DNA of 64,000 bases from Uloborus plumipes. Taxonomy: Eukaryota; Arthropoda; Arachnida; Araneae; Uloboridae. The stretch's first letter is position 1. Each line of letters begins with the position of its first letter. This document shows positions 1-10,945 of the stretch, piece after piece. Both the position numbers and the translations under genes were made by a program. Under the pieces are notes generated by a model. The model was not told the origin of the DNA and did not search any database. It saw nothing but the letters and a program-made list of their open reading frames with translations. The DNA is taken from assembly GCA_038373865.1 (NCBI GenBank), contig JAXGGA010000091.1, positions 248,001-312,000 of the forward strand, in the 5' to 3' direction.

Positions 1-239
1 AGTACTTTTCTGAATAATCTTCTGTGAGGACTCTGATTCTGACTCGGACTCGGACATGGCGGAAATGCAGGCTCAGAAAAAAAAAAAAATGACTGACTGT
101 GCATACGATTTTTTGTTTATTTATTCATATGTTTTATTTTATTTGTTTATTATTATTTTTATTATTATTGGCAGACGATTTTTTTTGTAACAAAAATGTT
201 TCATTCACGAGGGCATTTTATTCTTTATTTATATTTAAC

Positions 240-660
240 AACTGGCAACGGATTAAAAGTGAAATTCGAGACATTTTATCAACGGACGAGTTTTTTTTCT
301 TTTTTTTTCTTTCTCTGATAAAATATGTTTTGATGTACTTTGTACTTTTAATTTTTTTTTTTTTTGAAAATAATTGAGGAATTTTTCTACGGAAGAACTG
401 TAACAGTTACATTCTTTAAAAGGTGCGACAAAACTTTATTTATTCATTTATTTACTTTTTATGTGTCTATTTCATCTGATGAGAGGGTTATATTTTGCTT
501 TTAGAAATCAGCTTTAAGTTTTAAAAAGGTATGTTTGACATAATTTTTAGTCTCAGATAATCAAGAGAATAATGATCAGATGCTAGAATGCCGATGTCGA
601 TATACCAGAAATTAGGCTCGTTTAGTTCTTGACAGAACTTCTTGTATGATATTCAACTGG
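240..660 (+). repeat. Diverged dispersed repeat, inverted partner at 21750-22135
   Basis: The reverse complement of 21750-22135 aligns along most of this stretch, at roughly three quarters identity by eye. Shared landmarks in order are aattcgagayattttat, ggacgagttttttt, catctgatgaga, attttgcttttagaaatcag, aaaaggtatgtttg and cagatgctagaatg. No open reading frame of note or terminal repeat was found, so the class is unknown. The two copies are about 21 kb apart on opposite strands. Bases 1-239 before it are AT-rich with homopolymer runs and show nothing else I recognise. Confidence 0.7.
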
Positions 661-1224
661 AACTTTTTTTATAAGATGCAGTATAAACCAGGCTACAATA
701 TTTTTGTAGTTATAAATTTCTGTCGTTCGCGCATGCGCCGTGAAAAATTATTTCCTTTTAACATTCATATCTCATCGGATTTTTAATATTTTTATTTACT
801 GTTTTAGTATGTTCTTTCTCTTGTATTTTTTCATCTTTCCTGAAATTTTGATAAGGTTTGATTAAAAACTCTGCGTGTTACGAGCAAAAACCCTTCAAAT
901 AAAATTGCCGTTTTTAAAAAAATGTTTCATATCTACGGAAGTAAGAGTGGTACGTTCATAAAAATGTGTACAGTAGTTATACATAGTATGCAAATTAATT
1001 ACTGAAATTGATAGCTTATTCCGAGCTATTTTCGAAGAGTTATGGTCAAAAAGCGGTTTTTCTTCTGACCCCCTTTCTTGTCGTCCCCCAAATGCATGAG
1101 TGATTTAATTTCAATGTGGAAATGTCTAGTGAAGTCTATATTTTGTATGACTAAAATAAAAGAACAATTGATCGCTTAAATTTTTTTTATGAATCTCAAG
1201 TGTTTTACTCACTATTTTGATAAC
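661..1224. other. AT-rich intergenic or intronic DNA, nothing recognised
   Basis: No exon-like GC-rich block, terminal inverted repeat or tandem repeat was seen here. The sequence may be intronic to the serine protease if its 5' exons lie left of the window. Confidence 0.5.
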
Positions 1225-1386
1225 TACCTGTACATGAGGACTGCGTACTATGCGCCTTGCCTCCTGACAAGCACAGGACAGATGTACGACACAGAGGGGT
1301 TGAAATAACAACCATGGGCAGGGCGGGACTCGAACCCGCGAACACTTGCTTGCGAGTAGAAGATTCTACCTCTGGGCCACCGAGCC
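1225..1386 (-). mobile_element. tRNA-derived SINE, family 1 (tRNA-Gly-like head)
   Basis: Read on the minus strand from 1386 the sequence opens like a tRNA: an A-box-like ggtggcccagaggtagaa, then a B-box ggttcgagtcccgcc (complement of 1322-1336). The ggtagaat after the A box resembles tRNA-Gly. The anticodon arm does not fold cleanly and a non-tRNA body follows towards 1225, so this is a tRNA-derived retroposon rather than a tRNA gene. No convincing target-site duplication was found. In this family RNA polymerase III transcribes the element and a LINE mobilises it. Confidence 0.65.
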
Positions 1387-1479
1387 TAGAGGTAGAGTTT
1401 ACCTTCGAAAAGTTATCAGAAATCTCAAACCAAAAACTTGAAAGGATGGAAAAAATCTGTTGTTTAAGTATTTGGTTTA

Positions 1480-2077
1480 TAGTCCAAGATCCCACTAGGT
1501 TTGACTGACCCGCATCGAGTTTCCTGAAACTATTGACATGAATGATGTCATGATTATATTATGTATATTAGAGATGGCAACAACATATATAAAAATAGAA
1601 GATGGAGTTGGAGCTAGAATGAATGTATGTGCAAAATAAAATGTTTGTTTTTATAAAAATGTACTCTCTCAATCACCGCGCACACATTCCAAATGAAGAG
1701 TAAAAGTTGAGAATAAAACGATAAGTGAATGTCTTTCAGATCATGGTTGTCAGGGGCTAAAGGATGCCAAAAAATGACTGATTTACCCTCATCGAGTTTC
1801 TTTGCCCCTGACAACCCTGGTTAGGGATCCGGAAAAGGTAGACAACCCTATGTTGTCGATTTATTTACAACTTCTACTCTCCATTTATGTTCGCAGTTTT
1901 AGGAAACTCGATGATGGTGAATCAGTTTTTTTTGGCACCTTTTAGCCCCTGACAAACCTGGTTAGGGACCCGAAACTTTTATTTTATCGTTTTATTCGCA
2001 ACGTTTACTCTTCATTAATGTTAATAATGTTAGGATACTCGATGAAGGTAGGTTAACCCTAGTGGGATCTTGGACTA
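1480..2077. mobile_element. 598-bp MITE with TA target site
   Basis: Ends are inverted: tagtccaagatcccactagg at the left and its complement up to 2077, flanked by TA at 1478-1479 and 2078-2079. The motif catcgagtttcct recurs inside on both strands (near 1514, 1790, 1905 and 2035). No transposase is present. The TA duplication suggests mobilisation by a Tc1/mariner-type enzyme. Confidence 0.7.
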
Positions 2078-2432
2078 TAAAACTAATGCCTTGATTATGA
2101 GCCTCGAACCCGGGTCTTAAGTATTGCCACTTGGTACGTGTTTCATCATTGGTCCGGCTAAAAATGTAAAATCATGATTCCACAGTAAACGTTTTCTCAT
2201 ATCTCTATTCACAACCACTCTCTCTGTTGGGGAACTCGGATCCAAAAGACAAAATTTTAGTTTAAACGATTCGACCGCGCAAATCTGAAGAAAACTTCCC
2301 CCAACCCTCAAGAACTTTAAATAGCATATTCACAGGCTCGATAAATAACTGTGTTACTTAGTATGTATATAAAAAAAAATCCGCTTGTTCGAGTGTAGAG
2401 GAGACGGTTGTAAACTCATAATGTTTACTTTA

Positions 2433-3046
2433 CTGTCTGATCTTCTTTGGCAAAACCTCCCGCGCATTTACGCATGCGTCAGGTCTTCTCTGATCTTCTC
2501 AAAATAGGGGTGGTAGGTTCGATAACAATGAGGGGAAGAATAATAAAAAGCATTTTGATCCGTATCCAACAACGCGTAACGGTGCTCATTTCAAATACAT
2601 AGTTCAATTGAATGGGCTGAAAGGGTAAAGCAAATGCAAGTTTTAAGTTGAAAGCTTCGGGAACCTTATCACCCACAACCCATCTACCCTTTTTTAAGTG
2701 GAACTGTTCGCGAGTGCCTGGCGCGGTTTTCAAGGACGGACAGTATTTACTCTAAAAATACAAAATACTTGTTCACGTGCATCTTGCATGACAAGCAGTT
2801 TGGCAAGTGGCGCACGTTTTAAAGGCAACAAAAAGGTACTGTCTGTCTGCGTATTGCGCGCCTGGCAGTCACGATCGCTTCCATTTCAAAAAGGGGTGAT
2901 AGGATAAGGAGACGCACTTGCCGGTGCTTTCGCTTCTTACTTCCTGTTGAATGTTACTTCGCATTTCTCCCTTATTTTGAGAAAATCCGAAGAGACCTCA
3001 GGCATGCGCAAACGCGAGGAAGGTTTTACGATAAAAGATTAGACAG
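2433..3046. mobile_element. 614-bp MITE with about 80-bp inverted ends, TA target site
   Basis: Left end ctgtctgatcttcttt and right end aaaagattagacag are complementary, and similarity continues about 80 bp inward (gcatgcg, aagagacct and ttttgagaa are shared). TA flanks both ends (2431-2432 and 3047-3048). No coding capacity. Confidence 0.7.
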
Positions 3047-3112
3047 TACGTCGCTGCAGCGTCCCCTGCCAAAACAATTATTCAAAACACTTATGCACAT
3101 TAAATAATTTAA

Positions 3113-3624
3113 CCCATTAATGCCTGACATTTTTTTTCCGGAAGATATTTCGTATACTGGTTACAAACAGTGCTTAATGGACAGGAAAAATAATTAAGAA
3201 AATATTATGTAAAAAATAATTTTTTTATTAAGGAAAGAAAATCGTCCCTTAAAAGTGACGATAGACCCCAGAGGGTACATACTTTTTTTACTAAAATTTT
3301 TTCTGCCTACGATGTAATATTTAAAAAGACATTTTATAAGAAGAAATAAAATCAGCAATGAACATAAACTGGGAAGCTGGGAATAAGTTTGAAAACTTAG
3401 CTTTTTTTCTTGAGATTGTGAACAATGTCATTTTTGATAAAGATCATATTAAAACGGCTACAGAACACACTTTACAATGGTCATATGCTGCAATCTGATA
3501 ATAACGAATTGAAACAATACCAGGGTACGAATTGAACACTATTATTTGGTTGAAATGTTCATTTTGGGGAAATTCAGACCCTTTTTTGGACCGTCCCTAA
3601 AAAGGGACGCTAGGCATTAATGGG
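3113..3624 (+). mobile_element. piggyBac-type MITE, copy 1
   Basis: TTAA at 3109-3112 and 3625-3628 flanks ends cccattaatgcctgac and ggcattaatggg. TTAA duplication with termini beginning CCC is the piggyBac signature. At 512 bp it is non-autonomous. Three more copies in the window (18044, 42582, 46460) share the whole internal sequence. Confidence 0.88.
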
Positions 3625-4714
3625 TTAATTACAGTTTAAAAAACTAAAAAATACACTTTTGGAGTTAATCAACTGAAAGTAGAGAATTGTTCAGTCAATT
3701 TTTCTTCGTAAGTAATTTATCGAAGTACAACTGAAATCTGAAGTCGCTCTGAGAAATTTTTAAAAGACTAGGGGGCTCCGCCCGCTACTCGCTTCGCTCA
3801 CCAACCCCTGGTCGACGACTCGATCACCAATCCGCTTCTGGTGGTTTGGACTCCAATCGACTACGTGCCACCGAATAAGGCGTCCCTCCCCCCATCTTGA
3901 TGTAAAATAATCATTTTCTTTTTCTGAAATGCTCACACGCCCCTTAAAAGCACAGTAACAGTTCCTTTACTATTTAAAATAATTTGCCAAACAAGCAAAG
4001 AGACACACCCCCTTTCCTAATATAAAAAAATGAAAAAAAAATATGTACATAGTTAAACATAGTAAAATATCTAGCGAAAACGGAAAATTCAGTTCCTTTT
4101 CCTCGTAGAAAAAAAAAAAAAAAAAAAAAAAACACCTCAAACACGCAATGTAATTCATACGAAATCACTTAAACAAAATAAACTGCCATTAGAAAAATGA
4201 CACAACCTTTCTTAAATATTAAAAAAATAAAAAGGTCAAGAAAATATGGGGTGATTTTTTCGCCCCCAAATTTGGTGAAGTATGAAATTTACGCTTAAAA
4301 AATTAATTGAAAAAAAAAACTAATTCGAAATTTAAGAAAATGGCTCCGAGGTGCAAATCTACATGACTCGAACTAATTTTGTACCAAGTTTCAAGTCTTG
4401 AAAATATGCGGTAAAAGCAATCCTCTGTATTTCATTGAATTAAGACGAGGAATAAACAAAACAAAGAGTCACCAGTTTTGCTTATCGAACGCGACTTCAG
4501 TCAAAAGATTTTAGTGCTGTTTGGTCGAACGTAATATAATTTTGCTCGAGATGAGCCTTGAAAAATGGCGAAATGAAAGTCACTTCTACTTCCTATTATA
4601 AATAACGAAGATAAATGGAACAAAGGTCTTCTTTTTCAGAAAAAAACCTCTTCCCAACGATACATAACATTAGGGGGTGGGGTGATTTTATTGGCCCCCA
4701 AATTTGGTGAAGTG
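3625..4714. other. AT-rich stretch with a partly duplicated repeat
   Basis: No gene seen. The phrase cgcccccaaatttggtgaag near 4261 is repeated near 4695 (ggcccccaaatttggtgaag). The sequence after the first copy (gaaatttacgcttaaaaa...) reappears beyond 6390, on the far side of the inserted 1.67-kb element. So this is a repeat duplicated in tandem, one unit of which was split. A poly-A run lies at about 4110-4132. Confidence 0.55.
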
Positions 4715-6387
4715 GGGTGAGTTCTGGTAAGTGCGTCCACTGGGAATTCTATGAACACTGTCCTGAAATGGCTTCTGCAACACATCGACTATGTTAGATA
4801 ACTGTCTAATGATAATTTCAATAGGTAGAATTCAGGCCTGGATTCAATAGACGAAACGCAATCAGAGACAACTTAAATGTCTTCAAAAAAATTCTAAAGT
4901 AAAGATTGAGAAGGTTTTGTTTCAGTTTCTCTTGTAGCCATACCAAGCAATTGAAGTCAATAAATGCAAGTTGTTTCAATTAAGTAATAGCTATTAATAA
5001 CATACATGGGGCATTTTGATCAAATACTCTAACTAAAATTTGTTTATATGAGGGTACGCACTTTCCCTTTCTTTAAAGTAAGGTGGGGGTAAGTGCGTAC
5101 CATTATGATGGGGCAAGTGCGTACCGCTATCATGAGGCATATGCGTACTATTATGCGAAGCAAGTGCGTACCATTATGAGGAGTCAAGTGTGTACCATTA
5201 CGTGGAAAATCCGACTCTCGTAATTCACCTTTAATTTTGCTCAAAACTCTTTTATAAGCTGATTATAAATCTGACGTCATTTCCATCATGTATTGATATT
5301 TACATTGAATGCGGCATCAGATTTCAATTTTATTCATTATCTCTGAAATATATTGGTTTTTAGATATCAGTTAGTAAATTTTTCGTTGAAAATAGCGATC
5401 ATAAGCTATACTTAATTTAAACCAGAATGACAAATAAAGCAATGGAATGAAGTAAAACACTAAATAAGGGACCAACTGATTCAAAAAACGAAGGTGGAGT
5501 AATGATTAAATTATATTTAAGAAAATTAAGAACACCTTGTGAAAAACTATTTCAATGTACAAGAAAAAAAAAGTATAAGTTATCATGATCAATTATTTTC
5601 TTTTTTTGCTCTTAATTTTGTGTCTTTTCTTACTGCTGCTGATTCTAATAAGAAAAATATTTTAAAACCGTATTTATTCAAAAAAAAAAAAGAAAAAACG
5701 AATTTTTCACTCAGGTCACCTAACGATCTACCATACAAATAGAATTAAAGAAAATCACAGGGATACGCACTTACAACAACGCTATTGGACGCACATGTCT
5801 CATCTTACATTTAGGAAAGGGGTAAGTGCGAACCCTGGCTTAAACACAGACTGATTGATGTATTAAACCAAAATAAACTATGTAGACTATAAGTGATTAT
5901 TACTAAATAAAAACAACTTATATTTGCTCATTTTGTCCTATTAAAAGAACAAAAGAAGAATCACAGACACAACTCTCTCAATCTTCAAATCACAGTTGTT
6001 CGCAAGACACGTGGGATATCACTGATTGCGTTTCATCCATGCAGGCAAGTGCTGATCTCTAGTAATAAGAATTATCCCAAGGCAATTACCTAACATATTT
6101 AATATGTGCCAGAAGCTTTTTCCTGCTCATATTCACATAATATGAGGTGGACGCACTTACCCCGCTAGGTAGGGAAAGTGCGTACCTTAGAATAGGTATC
6201 ATAAACCAGGTCACAAAAACCTATGCTTATGGTTTATTTAACATATTATATGCTTGAAAATCTTAGTAAAGGATCTGGAAAGAAAACTAAAAAAAAAATG
6301 GTAAGTGTACAGGATTTTTCAACAGAGCAGCATCTTTGAGAACATGAAATTTAAAAAAAAAGGGTACGCACTTACCAGAACTCATCC
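4715..6387 (+). mobile_element. 1.67-kb foldback element rich in AAGTGCGTAC motifs, copy 1
   Basis: Inverted ends gggtgagttctggtaagtgc and its complement (one mismatch) bound the element; TA follows the right end, while the left flank reads TG. The decamer aagtgcgtac or a close variant occurs about twelve times on both strands, five of them at roughly 23-bp steps between 5091 and 5195. No transposase-like frame is visible. A second copy lies at 53303-54990 in the opposite orientation. It interrupts a repeat whose uninterrupted form is seen at about 4261. Superfamily not determined. Confidence 0.75.
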
Positions 6388-6586
6388 TATGTGAAATTTA
6401 TGCTTAAAAAATTAATGGAAAACAAACTAATTCGAAATTTAAGAAAATGGCTCCGAGGTGTAAATCTACATGACTCGAACTAATTTTGTACCAAGATTCA
6501 AGTCTGTAGGGGCTATGGGGCTGCCTGGACGCAGCCAGCCGCAAACATCCTTTCACGATATCTTTGAGCTTACTTTTTTTAAATAT

Positions 6587-6900
6587 ATATAGATAAAATT
6601 CACGTTCCTTACAAATATAAAAGTAATATACTTAATACTATCTCATTAATACTAAAAGTTAAACTATATTTTATGATACTCTGATTTTCCTTTGATTTTG
6701 AAACTATTAAATATCCGCTAAGTTTAACATGATGCACTTATAATACATCAACATATAATATAGATTAGCCTGTCGTATTAATAGTTGTATTAAATATATT
6801 TCTTCTATAATTGTAAAGAACGTGAATGTTAACTTTTATTCAGAGTTTAATACATACATACATACATACAAACTCACATGTGAAATAATAAAAGTGTATT
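6587..6900 (-). repeat. Dispersed repeat R-B, minus copy plus partial plus copy
   Basis: R-B is a family of about 240 bp recognised by aaagataaaattcacgttc, aataaaagtaatatattt, aggctaaactatatt and aaacttagcggatatt. Here the left piece reads forward and most of the rest reads in reverse, ending in an acat microsatellite at about 6850. Other copies are at 42466-43432, 45478-45760 and 60585-60800. Confidence 0.65.
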
Positions 6901-6992
6901 AATAAAAATAAACAATTAAATAATTTACTAATTTTAAAAATTAGTGAATTATTTAATTTAATTTATTAATTTTCACTTTATTCCAACCTCAG

Positions 6993-7249
6993 GCCGGCCT
7001 CTTCGTTCGTGGTGCGCCTGGGCTCCAACCACTTGAGCGGCGGCGAGGAGTTCACGGTGGGGCGTCTGGTGCTCCACCACAACCACTCGGGCTCCGACTA
7101 CTTCAACGACATCGCCCTCATTCGGCTGGCGGGCGAGGTGGGCGTCACCGACAAGATCGCCCCCATCTGCCTGCCCACGCACCAGATGGCGCTCGCCGAC
7201 TTGGTCGGGCTCCAGGCAACCGTGGCCGGGTGGGGCGACGTCGAGTACA
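6993..7249 (+). CDS. Serine protease exon with catalytic Asp
   Basis: The acceptor is ttccaacctcag before 6993 and the donor is gtaagt at 7250. The exon begins with the last base of a codon and ends with the first base of the next. It encodes VVRLGSNHL, the core DIALIRL with catalytic Asp, PICLPT with the interchain Cys, and ATVAGWGDVEY, a near-perfect S1 central domain. The preceding exon should contain the His loop (AAHC type) and was not found in 1-6992. The exon is strikingly GC-rich next to the AT-rich intron. Confidence 0.92.
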
Positions 7250-7827
7250 GTAAGTGGCGCCACCTCAGAGTTGTGTTGTTTATTTTGTGGGAACTTTCTT
7301 GAGCCATGTTTTATGTTCTATCTCATTTGTCTTGGATTATTTTTTTATTTTGTGCTCCTGTGTGGGGGGGGGGGGGGACTAAGATTTCAACTTTTTTCTT
7401 TGATGTTTCATACATTTTAGCATAAAGATAATATTCTTTTTTATTTGCAACCTACAACTGTTTTTTAAAATAAATATTACAGTCAAAGACTTTTTTTTTT
7501 CTAGTGAAAAAGTTTATTTTATTGCAAAAACCCGTCAAGTGCAAAAAATTTTAATTTTTTTTTGCAAAAAATAAATAAATAAATAAATAAATAAAAATAA
7601 ATATATAAATAAATAAATGAAAATAAAAAAATAAACAAGTAAATAAAAAAATTCAAATTAACTAAAAGGGTCACTTATTTTTGCAACAGAAACATATGGC
7701 TTATTTTCAAGCCAGACACGTTTACTTACTCTAAAATTCGGAAATTTTCTTTTTTTATAGTTTTTCGATTTTTTCTTAAGAAGGGCACTTGGCGACGTTC
7801 TGAAATAAACGATTCAATTGCTTCTAG
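7250..7827 (+). other. Protease intron with G run and AAAT microsatellite
   Basis: Intron of 578 bp from gtaagt to cttctag. It holds a run of about 14 G near 7363 and an imperfect aaat/aaata microsatellite at 7565-7640. No other feature seen. Confidence 0.7.
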
Positions 7828-7991
7828 GGACGAGCGGCACTAGGCTGCTGCAGCACGTGACCATCCCCATCGTGTCCAATCAGGAGTGCTCCCAGGCCTA
7901 CTCCAGGGTGCGGGGCGCCGCCTTCCTGGCCAGGGGCACCGACCACGTGATCTGCGCGGGGCTCAAGGAGGGCGGCAAGGACGCATGCCTG
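7828..7991 (+). CDS. Serine protease exon with VSNQECSQAY and ICAG segments
   Basis: The acceptor attgcttctag ends at 7827 and the donor gtgagt starts at 7992. The first two bases complete Arg. It encodes TSGTRLLQHVTIPIVSNQEC, then SQAYSRV, a loop, and DHVICAGLKEGGKDACL. The Cys pair around the 168-182 loop and the Cys before the active Ser (191) are present. Asp189, the trypsin specificity residue, is the D of KDAC. It ends in phase 0 directly before GDSGG. Confidence 0.93.
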
Positions 7992-8066
7992 GTGAGTTGG
8001 TGTATATTCGTCCCTAGTACGCGAGTGGTATTCCTAAAGTGTGGTCCCGTACTCCGGCTTATACAG

Positions 8067-8502
8067 TAGGGTGGAGTGAAAAAAATTATTTTCTGATTTT
8101 CGTAAACGGGTCGCTAGAATTAATATTGAGAGGAAATATTAAATGATAAAATGTCTATTCAATATTGAATATATCGGAAAATTTGATGAACTTTAGGCCT
8201 AATGCGCAGACTCAAATCATAATCTAAAACGGTTTAAAAAAAACCTTTGTATATTTCAAACCTTTTTCTTCTATTTAATAAGTATCCGTCACTAGTTTTA
8301 TCATTTGCAATATTTAAAAAAAAAAACATTGAAAAAACTAAAAAAAAAAAATAAAATTCAAAACTTTAGGCCAAATGCGCAGACTATAAAGCTGACGTCG
8401 CAAAAGTGAAATATTTCACAGAATCGTTACTTAACCTCATATACAGTAAATGAAAGATACCCGTTTACGAAAATCAAAAGTTCATTTTTTTTCGCTCCAC
8501 CC
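8067..8502 (+). mobile_element. 436-bp hAT-like MITE in protease intron
   Basis: Inverted ends tagggtggagtgaaaaaa and ttttcgctccaccc, with complementarity extending about 40 bp to the block around cgtaaacggg. A direct repeat atacag flanks both sides (8061-8066, 8503-8508). The T-A-GGG terminus resembles the other hAT-type MITEs here, although the duplication is 6 bp rather than the expected 8. Confidence 0.65.
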
Positions 8503-9593
8503 ATACAGGGTCAACACACAGGGTGACCGGCGTACCGTTTTGACAGACGAGACCTTTATTTTTGCAAGCGCTGGTCCTAGATGCTTACGTCCAATCGCAA
8601 AAAGGCTCAAAATGAGGAGCAGGGTGGATATGATAAAAGTTTGGAGCAGTATTTCCTAACCTTTTTAGGTGGTCGCCCCCTTCAAGACACCCCCCCCCCT
8701 TTCTTCCTCAAAAAAAACCATAAGTTGGCGCAAATGAACATCGATATTGTCAAAAATATAAGTACCTCGCTTTCATTTAAAGTAAAATGTACGCAATAAA
8801 GCAATTATAACCAATTACTTGAAAACTAGAAATGTTAATAAATAAAATACCTTTTTTTTTTCTTTTAGGAAGCAAACTGATAAGCATTAGAAGGGCAACG
8901 TTTAACTGAGATCATCGACGTACTTTTCAATAAAAACAGAAGTACATTTTTCAATAAATTTTCCTTTTTACACCGGAAACTGGTGGAATTAAAATTGTTA
9001 AAAATAAAAATTTGAAGGAAAATAAATTGAAAATTTGAAAGTTCATTCATCAAAATGCTTTCTTCGATTCATCCGAGGTGCAAGGAGGAAGGTCTTGAAC
9101 TTCAATTTGTTTCTTTCTTAACTTGTGATTAATTGCCCGAACTCCGAACAACCGGTTTCGTACACGTTTATAATTTCGATTTTCGCTACCTTTTTATTGC
9201 TACTATTTTCTCTTTTAAACACTCATCACCCCCCTATCGCCCCTTAACAGTTTATCGCCGATTTGAGGAGCCAAATCGCCGCTTTGAGGGGACACATATA
9301 CAATTCGTCGGTGATTTTTTTTTTTTTTTGTATGTCCAAAAATTGCTCAAAGACGCCTAGACCGATTTCAAAAATTCCTTTTTTGTTTGAAAGGGTTTCC
9401 TTTCCAATGGGTCCCATCCTCTTTCGGTCAAGGTCTGATATCGGGAACCTGCAGAAATCGATAGAAATAACTATCGGGATCACAGTAATCGTAATAATGA
9501 CGATTTTGAATGTAAAGCTTCTCTGGATTAATTCATTTCTATGGTCTTTTTGAAACTTTTATCAAAAGAAAATATAATTCAATGTCCTGAGAT
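8503..9593. other. Protease intron, unannotated part
   Basis: Low-GC intron sequence with short homopolymers. I see no exon, tandem repeat or paired termini. Short open frames here lack any domain I recognise. Confidence 0.5.
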
Positions 9594-9929
<336 letters not shown>

Positions 9930-10159
9930 AAGCACGGATAACACCGCTGAAGCCTCAGACTTAAAATTTTGCCACATGATTACGAAAGTATCCCATAAGA
10001 AAGGATTTTTCAAAATATCAATTAGTTCGGGAGTAATTAATTAAAACCCATTCATTTCTGTAAAATTAAAACCTGCAATTTAAATTTGCCAGTAACTTTT
10101 ACTGCAAAATTCCTGGAATTCTTTTGAATAGTGTAGTAATTTTTCTTCTTTTCCGAAAG

Positions 10160-10327
10160 GGCGATTCCGGGGGTCCTCTGATGCTGGAGATCAGCGACGA
10201 CCAGTGGGTGGTCATCGGGGTCGTCTCCCTCGGCTACAAGTGCGCGGAGCCCGGGTACTACGGGGTCTACACGAGGGTCACGCACTACGCCTCTTGGATC
10301 GAAGGCCACTTGCGGCAGCGCCACTGA
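10160..10327 (+). CDS. Serine protease terminal exon with GDSGGPL and stop
   Basis: The acceptor ttttccgaaag precedes 10160. It opens with GDSGGPLML (catalytic Ser) and continues through [39 protein letters not shown] and a stop at 10325-10327. The C-terminal helix (YASWIEGHL) and the Cys220 position are normal, and Gly216 and Gly226 keep the S1 pocket open. Two oddities: the usual Trp215 is Leu, and residue 225 is Tyr rather than Pro. Confidence 0.94.
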   Translation, partial: GDSGGPLMLEISDDQWVVIGVVSLGYKCAEPGYYGVYTRVTHYASWIEGHLRQRH

Positions 10328-10945
10328 ACGCCTCTCTTCTGTGCGAAAGACTCGACGTAGACGTCCTGAGACCGTGAAAACGGCAAGAATGATTTTGTGA
10401 ACGTTGGTGTAAGCTTTTCTTTGGAAAACGTTCGTGCAAGCTCGTGAAAAGGTTCGTACAAGCTCGTGAAAAGGTTCGTGCAAGCATGTGACAGGTTCGT
10501 GCAAGCATGTGAAAAGTTTTGTGCAAGCTTGTAAATAGCTTCTTACGCTTCTCATCTGTGCGAAAGACTCGATTTTGTAGACGTTGGTACTAGCTTATTT
10601 TTGGGAAAACGTTCGTACATGCTTGCGAAAAGGTTCGTGCAAACTTGTAAAAAGGTTCGTGGAAGCATGAGAAAAGGTTAGCACAAACTTGTAAATAGCT
10701 TCTTGGATGTTCGTGAAATGGCTCAGTCCGGTTGGTGAAACGATTCATGTATGCTTTTGAACAACAGGCTCATGAATTCTTGTGAAATTGTTCTTCCATG
10801 CTTGTGAAAAGGATCAGACATGCTTGGGAAACGGTTCATGCATTCTTAACGAAAATCTAAAGGTCCATGAATGTTTCTGAAAATGTTCATGAAAGTTTGT
10901 GTGAAGGTGAATGACGATCCTGACGTTTGTGTGACGATCGTGAAT
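10328..10945 (+). repeat. 22-bp minisatellite beginning at the protease stop codon
   Basis: Degenerate copies of a 22-bp unit close to gttcgtgcaagctcgtgaaaag run from the presumed 3' UTR. A higher-order duplication of about 217 bp is visible: tctgtgcgaaagactcg at about 10339 recurs at about 10555. Units grow more diverged to the right. If the transcript runs to the first clear AATAAA (11429-11434), the array is in the mature mRNA; the true polyadenylation site is unknown. Confidence 0.85.

Noticed and set aside
1320..1386. Possible tRNA gene
   Set aside because: A and B boxes are present, but the anticodon arm does not fold and a SINE body follows. The same holds for the tRNA-like heads at 46207-46266 and 58517-58583.
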